Shown here: positions 55,065 through 64,000 of the stretch, one piece after another | Layout: each line of letters starts with the position of its first letter | How positions within the stretch are numbered: position 1 is the first letter of the stretch | Source: Cryptomeria japonica | Lineage: Eukaryota; Streptophyta; Pinopsida; Cupressales; Cupressaceae | Direction: 5' to 3' | DNA: 64,000 bases | Assembly: GCF_030272615.1 (NCBI RefSeq) | Contig: NC_081415.1 | Location: 264,959,925 to 265,023,924, forward strand | The notes under the pieces: model-generated | Database searches by the model: none | Seen by the model: the letters and a program-made list of their open reading frames with translations, nothing else | Told to the model about the DNA's origin: nothing | Program-made: the position numbers and the translations under genes

Positions 55065-56230
55065 TATGAAGGGAAGCCATCAGTCAAATACTTCAAAGTA
55101 TTTGGAAGTAAGTGTTTTATCAAAAAGGATATGGATAGTTTGGAAAGTTTTGACTCTAGGAGAGATGAAGGAATCTTCCTTGGTTACTCATCTAACAAAA
55201 AGGGCTACAAATGCTACAACAAGAGACTGAGAAGAATCATTCAAAGTGTACATATAAAAGTTGATGAGAATATGCACAAAGGATGTCATCCACAGGTTAA
55301 CTAGTATGATGATTCTGACGATGAAGATGATGAAGCTCGACCAGATATTGAACAAGAAGAAGCATCCAAGAAGGCTCCAAACCAGTATGTGCAATTAAAC
55401 CACCCGAAAGAACAAATTCTAGGAAATAAGAGTGATGGTGTACAAACTAGGAGAACACTTGCCCGAAATGATGAACAAGTCAACTTCTACATCATGACTG
55501 AAGTAGAACCTAAACCATTCATTGAGGCCATCAAAAGACAAGAGTGGATGGATTCCATGGAGGAAGAATTGCAACAAATTGAGAAGAACAAGACTTGGGA
55601 GTTGGTTCCTAGGCCGAAGGACAAGAACATCATTGGCACTAAATGGGTCTACCAGAACAAGATGAATGAAGAAGGTAAGATTGTTAGGCATAAAGCTAGA
55701 CTAGTGTGAAAAGGATACTCGCAAGTAGAGGGGATTGACTTTGAAGAAACATTTTCATCGACAGCTATATTAGAAGCAATTAGAATGTTTCTTGCTTACT
55801 CTTCCTACAAAGGCTATAAAGTATACCAAATGGATGTAAAATCTGCTTTTCTAAATGGCAATTTGGAAGAAGAAGTTTACATGGAGCAACCAGAAGGGTT
55901 TCTATTACATAATGATGAGACATTTGTGTGCCGATTGAAGAAGGCCTTGTATGGTTTAAAGCAAGCTCCTAGAGCATGGTACTCAAGACTGGATCAGTAT
56001 CTGAAAGAGCAGGGATTAAAAAAGGGAAGTGTTGATAGCAATCTGTACATAAAGAAAAATGGGAACCACATGATCATCATGGTTGTGTATGTAGATGACA
56101 TCATCTTTGGAGGCAACAAGGATACCCTTTGCAAAGAATTTATTTATCAGATGCAGTCAAAATTTGAGATGGCAATTCTTGGTAAATTGACTTACTTCCT
56201 TGGTTTGCAGATATTACAACAAGATAAATG
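55065..56230 (+). pseudogene. pol: copia C integrase C-terminus and reverse transcriptase
   Basis: It starts inside integrase (GKPSVKYFKVFGSKCF, then SFDSRRDEGIFLGYSS), with an acidic linker, then [48 protein letters not shown] (the usual FAPVARLE is damaged), [37 protein letters not shown] and catalytic YVDDIIFGG (about 56088). Stops: TAG at about 55302, TGA at 55707-55709 (same position and codon as in copia A) and TGA at 56229. The copy is better preserved than copia A. Everything between mid gag and this point is missing. Confidence 0.95.
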
Positions 56231-57034
56231 AATCTTTATCTCTCAAATCAAGTATGCAAAGGAGATGTTAAAGAAAGTCCAACTGGAAGATTGTAAACCA
56301 GTAAGTACGCCCATGGTGACCGGTAGCAAATTGAGCAAGAATGATGAATCATCGATGGTGGATCAGACCCTTACAAATCCATGATTGGCAGTCTATTGTA
56401 TCTAACTGCTTCAAGATCGGATATAGTTCAGGTAGTATGCATGGTGGCCAGATTTCAAGCTGCACTAAAGCAGTCACATATGAATGTTGTTAGCATAATT
56501 TTTAGGTACCTACAAGGGACACTTAGCTATGGTTTGTGGTATCTTAAATAAGGAGATTTTATCTTGGAAGCATACACTGATGTTGATTGGGCAGGTTGTA
56601 TTGATGATCGAAAGAGCACGAGTGGTGGTGTATTCTTTCTAGGTGATCGATTGGTCTCTTGGCATAGCAAGAAGCAGGACTCAGTCTCTCGATCTACTAT
56701 TGAAGTTGAATACATTGTTGTTGCTACATGCTACTCTCAGGTGCTTTGGATGAAGCAAACTCTCAACGATATACAGGTTGACATCACTGATCCTATTCTC
56801 ATCCATTGTGACAATTCGAGTGCAATCAACATAGCAAAGAATCATGTCATGCATTCTAGAACTAAGCACATTGCTATGAAGTATCACTTTCTTAGAGAGA
56901 AGGTTGAAGGACAAGAGGTAAAAAAGGATTATGTTCCTACTGGTGAACAAGTAGCAGACATTTTCACCAAACCATTACCGGTAAGCACTTTTGAGTACCT
57001 CCGACACAAGTTGGGAGTTGTGTCATCTGTCTAG
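56231..57034 (+). pseudogene. pol: copia C RT end and RNase H
   Basis: After the TGA at 56229 the frame continues FISQIKYAKEMLKKVQLEDC and KPVSTPMVTGSKLSKND, with a frameshift near 56370. RNase H (156 codons, 56564-57034) is open and has its key motifs: TDVDWAGCIDDRKSTSGG with the catalytic Asp, SWHSKKQDSVSRSTIEVEY (acidic residue) and CDNSSAINIAKN, ending YVPTGEQVADIFTKPLP. It removes template RNA during cDNA synthesis. It is the best preserved domain of the window. Confidence 0.95.
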
Positions 57035-57039
57035 GAAGT

Positions 57040-57199
57040 CTTTATGTGGTTCAAGGGGAGCTGATAGCAGTCAAAGGGGGAGCTTGGTATGGATCAAAGG
57101 GGGAGTGCACAGTACCCTTTGTCATTGTGTCAAAGGGGGAGAAATGTATCAGTATAGAGTGTCTTGCAAGAAGTTGACATCAATGTTAAAGGGGGATAT
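57040..57199 (+). promoter_or_regulatory. copia C 3' untranslated region with repeated polypurine tracts
   Basis: CAAAGGGGGAG-like tracts near 57074, 57096 and 57130 and a final AAAGGGGGATAT at 57188-57199 abutting the LTR, as in copia A. Confidence 0.88.
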
Positions 57200-58757
57200 T
57201 GTTGGCATTTTGGCATTAAGTTGTCATTGATGTCAACCGACATGATGGATATGAGCAGAAAGGATGAAAGCTTACCAGTAAGGCATAAACCAGTCTGAAG
57301 GATTGTTGTTTGTTTATGATGAAGAGGCAAAATGTTAAAGATGTCTCAAACCACTGGAGGTGAAGGTGGGTTACCAATATAGTGTGCACTACCGGTTAGC
57401 TGAAGAAGAAGGTCTTACCGATTAAGGTGTGTACCGATATGAGTTTGTTAAATGATCATGTCTGAACCAACTGTGTGTCAATGAGTAGAGTGATTGACCA
57501 CGGTGATGTCATGTGAAGCCAAGGTGGCAAATAGGCAGAGGTTGGTAAAACCATCATCGACACAATTGGTGAAACTGTCTATTGACATAAATGAAACAAC
57601 CACAAATCACGGGATTGTATCTGACCGTTGCAGCTCGAGGAAGAAACAATGATAGAGAAATATCAGGGAGTAGTTGGCACCTGAATCACTGCAAGGGAAA
57701 TCCGATTCAGGAAGACCTCAAAAAGGAAATAGCTGAAGCATTTTATGGATCGACAGATTTCAAGGCAGAAGATCTTGTTCGAGATTGCTATTTTCAGCAA
57801 ATGAGCGTTGGATAATAGAAACTGTGTATAGATGTATCCTTAAAGGACAAGTGATCGATCCAAGACAAGCTAGATCAGATCTCATGAAGATCGTGTTGGG
57901 AAGAGGAAACCCTAACCACTATGAAGTTTAAATTGCTTTCTGGTGGGAAATCATTGTATAAGAGATGAGAGCTCAAGACAAAACGTGTTGATGCTATGGA
58001 GAAGAAGAAGAGAAAAGGGTGAGTTAGTAAAGAGAGGAATTGCTAACCTTAAAAATTATACTAAGAAAGTTGCAGTATATGTGAGCAAGCATACCGGTGA
58101 GAGTATTCTACCGACATATCTATAGTCTTGAATTTGAACCTAACCGGTGAGGTGTGGGAGAGCAGGCAACATCCAAAAGTAACACAGTGTGTTGAGAGAC
58201 TCTATTAGAGAGAGATAGAAAGATAACATAGGCCAAGAGTCAGAAACATAAATCTCACAACCAGTAGTGTGAGATTCAGTGGAGGAGAAAAGATTGCCAA
58301 CCGACAGTGAGTTATTTGATCAAAGGGTTGCAGAATTCATTTGCAGCAAGAAGCCTTAATTGTTTTCAAATAGTATTTCAATATACATCGCCAAGTTGAA
58401 CCTCGGTGCAGGGGTTGGTGCTCCTTGGGTTGGTGCTCTAAAAGTGCAGGGGTTGGTGCTCCTTGGGTTGATGCCCTAAATCTTTGTAAGTTAGTATTTT
58501 ACCATTGAGGTTGGATTGGAGTAGTAGTCTCCAGCAATTATTCTCACCGAGGTTTTTCCCACATTGGGTTTTCCTCGTAAATCTGGTGTTGTGAGTTATA
58601 TATGTTTGAATGATCTCTTTGGATTTCTTTCTTGTTCTACCGGTTTGATTGGTTAGTGTTTAAGTGAATAACTGATATTCTAAAGTTTATCTTGAAAGTA
58701 AGAAAGGTTAGAAACCACTTATTCACCCCCCCTCTCAGTGGTACTTTGTGTTCAACA
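57200..58757 (+). repeat. copia C 3' LTR, 1,558 bp
   Basis: It starts TGTTGGCATTTTGGCATTAA and ends GTACTTTGTGTTCAACA, colinear with 26691-28226. A short internal duplication (GCAGGGGTTGGTGCTCCTTG) occurs at about 58408 and 58446. The right flank GGATG could be the target duplication, with the partner left of the window. Confidence 0.95.
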
Positions 58758-60336
58758 GGATGAGCATAAGGAGCTTATGTATTTTTATCAGTCCCATGTT
58801 GGATAGCCAATGTATATTGCTTGCTGAATTTATTTTCTAAACAAGGCTTACAAATGGGATAGATGTTTGACTTGAAAGGCCTTTGCCTGAGTATTTGTAT
58901 GAGCTAATTTGCGATACAAGGCAATGTTGAACACTCTAATTCAGATAGTTTTTACTCGTATAGTGTATACAAAGATTATCATAACAAAGCTTTCCAAGTT
59001 CAGAATTCTTATTACCTACCACATGCCTCCCCTATTTGATAAAGAGAAAAAGGATAATGGAGGAAAGAAGGAATTAATATCTAAAGTATAGTGAAAATAA
59101 AAAATTAAGACAAAACTAGATCCTATGTTGGTGGACATACATATGGACAAGAAATAGATAGTGTAGAAGTTGGATTCATACTTGGATGCTTTGTCAAAGT
59201 TTGAGTCAGAACTAACACAGATAGAGATAACAAGAGGCTAATTGATGATGAAGATTATCAAAGGTATTTCTAAAAGATCTAGAATTTCAAATAAGATGGT
59301 GCTCAAGCTTTGTGATCTGTTGTTTCTCTCTAAGAAACAATTTGGAAATAGGAAGTAGTCTTTGCTTTCTACCAATTTTGAATTTGTGCAAATTTTACCC
59401 CTTTTGATTTCTTGGATGTAAAAGATAGATTATATCTTATTCTTAGGTTGATAGTTATCATTCTAAGAATATTTTGAAGACTAATTATAGAGATTTGAAC
59501 ATTAGTTTCATATTTTGTTGAAATCTACAACAATTTGTTCTTTGTCATGGTGGTCTTAATGTGTTTGCAGGATTGTCAAATCGTTTTTCAACTTGATAAG
59601 AAGACTTGCAAAGAGAAAAGGAGGCTACGAGCTATTAACAAAAAATACCACCTATGGAGAATGTCTATATCTATCAATAGCCAAAATGTTATTTGTGTTC
59701 TAGTGTGTCAAGTAGTTACTAATTGTCACTTATCTTTTGTAAAAGGTCTGAATCTTGTTGTTCCCTCATCATATAAAAGGGAACTTAAGGCCTTATTCCA
59801 AATCTCTTATATTCTTGTACTTTATTTTTGAGTAGTTAGAGCTTTAGACAATAAATACATGTCTATAAGTTTATAAAGCAAGAAGTATGAAAAATATATA
59901 TTTTAGTTCTTATGTTTGTTCATGAATACATTTGGCATTTTGAAGCACATATAATATAAAAACATTTTGAAATCAAAGTTCAATGATTTCCAAGTTGTCT
60001 CCAATATGTGCATTACAAAATCTAATGAAATCAGTGATCAAGGATCTCTTTGATTTTGTCTTTGCACTATGTTGCTTATGTTTATTTAACTTTTGCTTCT
60101 TATAAAGTAAAATACTAAATGCTTAAATCAAATTCTAAGATTTAGTAGAGTATTTTCTTGGATAATAAGTAGAGCTTACAATTCATTATCATAGTTTCAT
60201 CAATACAAGGTATTGATCAAACAGAACATGTGTGTTTTCTGATTAAAATATTGCAATAGCTTCAAGTGGTTCTATTTCATTTAGGACTCCATCAGCCCTA
60301 GGATAGGCACTAATCATGTTTCTTAATTTTACAGGT
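58758..60336. other. 1.6 kb without a recognised gene
   Basis: AT-rich. A 98-codon + frame at 59535-59831 shows no family pattern and probably arises by chance. No LTR boundary or repeat was identified. Confidence 0.5.
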
Positions 60337-61000
60337 TTAGCATTTAGATAGCTTCCCATATAGTCTTTTCTCTTGTACCCATTGTAGGACTATCTGCAAT
60401 TGTTGAAAGTATTCTTCCTCGTTCCTAGAATATATTAGAATGTCATCTAGAACACCAACATATATTTATTGAGAAAATCATGGAACACACTATTCATTAA
60501 ATTTGTGAATGCATTTGGGGCGTTGGTAAGCTTGAAAGGTAACACAATAACTTGTAGTGTCTACAATGGGTTCTAAAAACCATCTTGTGAATATCCTCAT
60601 CTTCAAGTCTCAACTAATGGTAACCTAACCGCATATTTATCTTAGAAAACATTATGGCCCCCCACATTTGATTGAATATATCATCAATGTGTGGCAAGGG
60701 GAACTTATTTCTTATTATTATTTTATTCAAAATCATGTAGTCAATACATAAATGAAGGGTACCATCTTTCTTAATAAATATCACAGGTTCCTCCCATGGT
60801 GACACACTGAACCAAATCAACCCCTCGTTCAACAACTCTTACAATTGTGCTTTTAACTCCATGAGTTCAATAGTTGTAATTCTATAAGGAGCTTTAGATA
60901 TACTCTCTACTTCTGGCACTAATTCTACAGAAGAAAAAAATACCCTCTTTAGTGGTACTTGAAGTAATTCTTTGAGAAACACATCCCAATAATTCCAAAG
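60337..61000 (-). pseudogene. pol: Chromovirus-like Ty3/gypsy reverse transcriptase, truncated
   Basis: On the minus strand: a lead-in with APYRITTIELMELKAQL, a stop, then [38 protein letters not shown] and [20 protein letters not shown]. After a frameshift come NAFTNLMNSVFHDFLNKYM and, in another frame, the catalytic VLDDILIYSRNEEEY and LYGKLSKC. The reading ends at 60337, so RNase H and integrase are missing. The pattern (SPW..PV, LDDILIYS) is that of gypsy RT. Stops and at least two frameshifts make it inactive. Confidence 0.9.
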
Positions 61001-61214
61001 ATAGGGATATTTATCTTCAGAAGACTCCTCCCATATTTATTTGTTTTTTGAATCTATTCCACTATGATAATTTGTCTCATAAATCATCATATCATTATGG
61101 AATTTTATTTCCTCAAAATCACTTAATTCTTCCATTTTGACCGCAAACAATTGGCATCATTTCTTTTCACTTTGCTTTAATTGGATAGTAAAGAGTTGTC
61201 ATAGTTTGACCTCA

Positions 61215-61560
61215 TGTCAGATGCCTTGTAAAAATACCCTATTTCCTATGTCGTCTAAGCATTCTACTATCTTAGAGAAAAAATCCACTCTATCTTTGTG
61301 CTTCCATAACCAATTCATTCCCAGGATTATATCATATGAGCCTAAAACTATTACATATAAGTTGACTTTTGTTACGAATCCAAAAATCTCAACCCTATCC
61401 TCAAACAAGCATGGCTCTACTCAAGCTTTCGACTAGTCTGCATACTCTACAATCTATGAGTTGGCCATAAACTGACTCTTTTAGGAAATTTACTTAATAT
61501 CTTATGAGAAATATTTTTTTTAGTAGCTCCAGTATTAATAAGCACTATTATGGGATTCCC
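61215..61560 (-). pseudogene. pro: Chromovirus-like aspartic protease, degraded
   Basis: On the minus strand the active-site box reads VLINTGATKKNI (about 61545-61510). The catalytic Asp of the usual D-S/T-G-A is Asn. In another frame the flap and C-terminal boxes follow: VIVLGSYDIILGMNWLWKH and KIVECLDDIGNRVFLQGI (61408-61217). It lies between gag and RT, as in all gypsy elements. Confidence 0.85.
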
Positions 61561-61579
61561 ATAAAGAGTACCTATGGTC

Positions 61580-63036
61580 ATGATCAGAGTGATATAAAAT
61601 TCCCCTTTCCTATTATCCATTGTAGCATGGATTCTTTTCTGAAAAGATACTTGCTAAGTTCACGGGGAGTTTCTCTATTGTTTCCCTCCTTATGTCTTTG
61701 TCGAGCATTGATTAGCATAGTTCTCACCTCCACAAGTATAACATCCCCTAAATGCCCCATTTTCTTAGTTCCAATGTTAGTTGCCTCACCAACCTTCCTA
61801 GAATTGTTGTATGCTTTTCTATCTCCTCTAGAATCATGTTGGTTACCCATGATACCCTTTACACTCCTACTTGAATCATATCTATCTCCCTTTCTCTTGA
61901 AGATTTGGGAGGGTTGTGATCAATTCACCTTTTTCCGGTTTTTATCTATGGTGGCATCATCCTTCTTGAGCTTATACTCTTGTCTAACAACCTTCTCATA
62001 GGCTTCATCCATGGTGGTTGTTGTAAGAACGTCTACTGACCCACCTGTTCATTTATTGAGGCCTATGATAAACTTCCTCATCCAGTATTCTCGTCTGCTT
62101 AGAATTGGGATACATACTTAAGAAGTTGGGTAAAGTTCTCCTAATGTTTGTTAACGAAGAGTTCCTCTTGTCTAAGATCCTAAAAATATATCAATTTATA
62201 TTCAAAGAAAAGATGAGGCAACCATCTTTGCCTAAAAACTTCTACAAACTCATCCCAAGTTACATCAATAAACCATAGGCCTAAATCTATCTTCTTGTTT
62301 TCCCACCAGTCAATCACTTCACCTATTAGTTGGTAAGCCCCCCATACAACTTTCATGTTCTCAGCATAGTCACAAATCTCAAAATACTTTACCATCTTAA
62401 TTAGCCATGCTTTGGCAACATTCCCAAACACTAAACCATCATACTTGGGTGGCTTGACCTTCTTCATGTTATCTCTAACACTAATCACATGATCCCTTTT
62501 CCTAGTTTGAGTATGAGTATGAGATCACCCTATGTTCACTATGGATAGTGTGCTCATGTCTACTATAATTGTCTTTGAATTGATACTCTTGATCCTCATT
62601 TATATTTTCATGTTTCGACCCTCTACCCATTGCTCTAAGTTTTGGATCCTAGTCTAGGTTTATTGCATAATTTGGAGTTAATCAAGTTTAGCCACATGAG
62701 TCTTTGGTGGTCTAGATCCTTTGTCGCTATCTTGGATGTTGTCCATCCTATAGATTTTTTTTCATTGATCAACTCCAAAAATTTATTACACTTACATCAT
62801 TATTTACAATATAGGAGATCTATCTAAGAGTTGCTATCACCATCTTTGATGGACTCTTCTTGACCCTCTATCTTAGAGTATGAGTCAAGTTTGAAACTCA
62901 GAGTCGGTTTTTGGTGTTCTACTAGCCTATTTGACTCAACATGACTTTTAGTTGGAGTTTTTGTTTTTGGCTCAAGTTTCAAGTTTATCTTAGAAAAGAT
63001 GAATGCTTTGACTACTTCCTTCCTAAGGTTGTCCAA
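61580..63036 (-). pseudogene. gag: Chromovirus-like gag, degraded
   Basis: The N-terminal frame (63036-62824, MDNLRKEVVKAF) is followed by broken sequence and the capsid core at 62488-62180: VKPPKYDGLVFGNVAKAWL, EVIDWWENKKIDLG and WDEFVEVFRQRWLP, the classic Retrotrans_gag pattern. A zinc knuckle is readable near 61760-61725 in another frame (CYTCGGENYANQC, with the usual His missing). Frameshifts and stops throughout. The order gag, protease, RT on the minus strand and the primer site at 63280-63290 define one element. Confidence 0.88.
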
Positions 63037-63279
63037 CTATGTTTCTCTCCCAAAGATGCTTTAAGGCTTCTATTAAGGTTTCTAAACTAGAAGGGAGGGA
63101 ACAACGAGATTAATCATATTTAAGTCTAGTTGGCCAAGGACATACATGTACTAGGTCACAAACCTTCTTCCATTTGGTTGTTTGTATCCACATCCTAGCA
63201 TCACCAAAATGCTTCATTTTAGTTTACTATCTAGGTTTTCCTTGGTGGAAAGCCCTAGGTTTGGTGTCAAAACTAGTAA

Positions 63280-63290
63280 CTCTGATACCA
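63280..63290 (-). promoter_or_regulatory. Primer binding site of the minus-strand gypsy element
   Basis: Minus-strand TGGTATCAGAG begins two bases after a sequence ending CTATTACA (LTR end at 63293). It complements initiator Met tRNA, used by plant chromoviruses. Confidence 0.85.
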
Positions 63291-63292
63291 TA

Positions 63293-63590
63293 TGTAATAG
63301 ACTGAATTTCTAAAGTCGAATAAGAATGTAATCTAACATTATAAAACTTAAGGATTGACAAACATAGAATTTCAATATATATTTTTAACATAAGTAAAGG
63401 AAATCTAACTTTCCTAGTAGTAGCATTAACTAATCATAAAAGAATACAAAGTGCATATAAATAGTTTAAAAAAATACTCTATCATAATTCCACATCAAAT
63501 ATTAAAAAGAAATTTCACCCTGCAACCTTGGCCAACTTCACACTAGTCGAAGCATGGGCGAAGCTGGCCTTTGTTGGCTCATACTCTTGC
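63293..63590 (-). repeat. 5' LTR (minus orientation) of the gypsy element, outer limit uncertain
   Basis: The LTR end reads ...CAGTCTATTACA on the minus strand at 63293. The outer boundary is not clear: CTTGCA at about 63585-63590 is one candidate, because ATTAAT follows there and again at about 63644. A TATAAATA-like box in the wrong sense was not used as evidence. Confidence 0.45.
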
Positions 63591-63635
63591 AATTAATTCT
63601 CTTACCCATCGAGTGTGGGAGTGTGGTGTATGGGA

Positions 63636-64000
63636 TATGCAATTAATAATGATGCAGTTGGTTCCTCTTTGAAGATGGTGGAAGGAAATGCTAATAGTTT
63701 TTTACATGCGCTCGTTGACTCTCCTGAATCTAAAAGTGCTCATTTCCTGGCGATGTAGTCGGCTGCAGATGGAGAGCAAGTGGGAGACCGAGGAAGAGGT
63801 AAGGCTTCTTCCATTGTTGTTTTGACCGTTATGCCTAATTCCCAAATGAAAACTTTATTGCATAATGAGAGCACTAGATTAAGGGATGTTGCTATATTTT
63901 TGGCTGTCTTAGATCACAGTAAGTTACCATCTAGAAGTTACATGAATTAATGGCTACATAAAGTTTGGATTAACAAACTAGGATTTCATTTCAGTTTCTG
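63636..64000 (+). pseudogene. Unrecognised broken frame at the right edge
   Basis: A + strand frame of about 120 codons has only two stops (63757-63759 and 63948-63950): NDAVGSSLKMVEGNANSFLH, a Gly/Arg-rich patch, VVLTVMPNSQMKTLLHNEST, RLRDVAIFLAVLDHSKLPSR, then WLHKVWINKLGFHFSF to the window end. The run of basic, helical and then Trp/Phe-rich sequence looks protein-like, in the manner of plant LINE ORF1 or DUF4283-type proteins, but I cannot name it. It continues beyond the window. Confidence 0.4.

Noticed and set aside
57591-57815. 74-codon frame inside the copia C 3' LTR
   Set aside because: The equivalent LTR at 26691-28226 has stops in this frame; LTR-internal chance frame.
59535-59831. 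98-codon + frame in the gap between copia C and the gypsy element
   Set aside because: No recognisable motif, AT-rich, no supporting neighbour; left as unannotated.
61504-62001. 165-codon + strand frame
   Set aside because: Antisense to the gypsy gag-protease region, where zinc knuckle and protease motifs are read on the minus strand.

Overview
The window is plant DNA made almost entirely of nested, decayed transposable elements; I found no intact host gene, tRNA, rRNA or CRISPR array. Plant origin rests on plant-type Ty1/copia and Ty3/gypsy elements (Tat and chromovirus lineages), initiator-Met tRNA primer sites, a plant mobile domain (PMD) frame and LTRs starting TGTAGACACC. The depth of nesting, old LTRs and long degenerate telomere-like arrays suggest a very large genome, probably a gymnosperm such as a conifer. 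That last step is inference.

Layout from left. (1) 1-28226: a copia element (copia A, + strand, entering from the left). Its gag holds a 954-bp solo LTR (171-1124, target duplication CCTTG). Its integrase is split by a 20.7-kb LTR element (3439-24093, duplication AGCAC). That element has 2.2-kb LTRs, a gag-like plus acidic frame and no polymerase. Its 3' LTR is split again by a 12.35-kb block (10393-22743, flanked by AGTACT) made of TTAGGG-like degenerate arrays, a foldback pair (11189-11502), a 2.75-kb probable solo LTR (13496-16249, duplication TATAT) and AT-rich duplications. (2) The copia A 3' LTR (26691-28226) is also the 5' LTR of a second copy (copia C): it is followed at once by a primer site and gag. 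Copia C breaks at 28680 and resumes at about 55065 with integrase end, RT, RNase H and a 3' LTR ending at 58757.

(3) Between the two halves of copia C lies a minus-strand, exon-and-intron-like repetitive gene (about 52576 down to 29443) preceded by an LTR-like promoter region (52580-53990). One putative intron (50831-41120) contains a unit with inverted-repeat ends (41240-49990) that encloses 6.2 kb of palindromic satellite. A downstream exon is interrupted by a 10.3-kb giant inverted repeat of Tat gypsy sequence (30654-40924). Both outer ends of this repeat are polypurine tract plus 3' LTR, both arms carry an antisense PMD frame, and the centre holds a gag-protease frame running on to the integrase C-terminus with the RT/RNase H/integrase core missing.

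(4) 58758-64000: 1.6 kb without recognisable genes, then a decayed minus-strand chromovirus (gag, protease, RT; primer site at 63280-63290) and an unrecognised broken + strand frame at the right edge.

Nearly every coding region has stops or frameshifts, and several catalytic residues are replaced. The window is best read as a stratigraphy of insertions. Most unusual are the Tat inverted repeat with its antisense PMD frames, the palindromic satellite inside a unit with inverted-repeat ends, and the telomere-like satellite block lodged inside an LTR.
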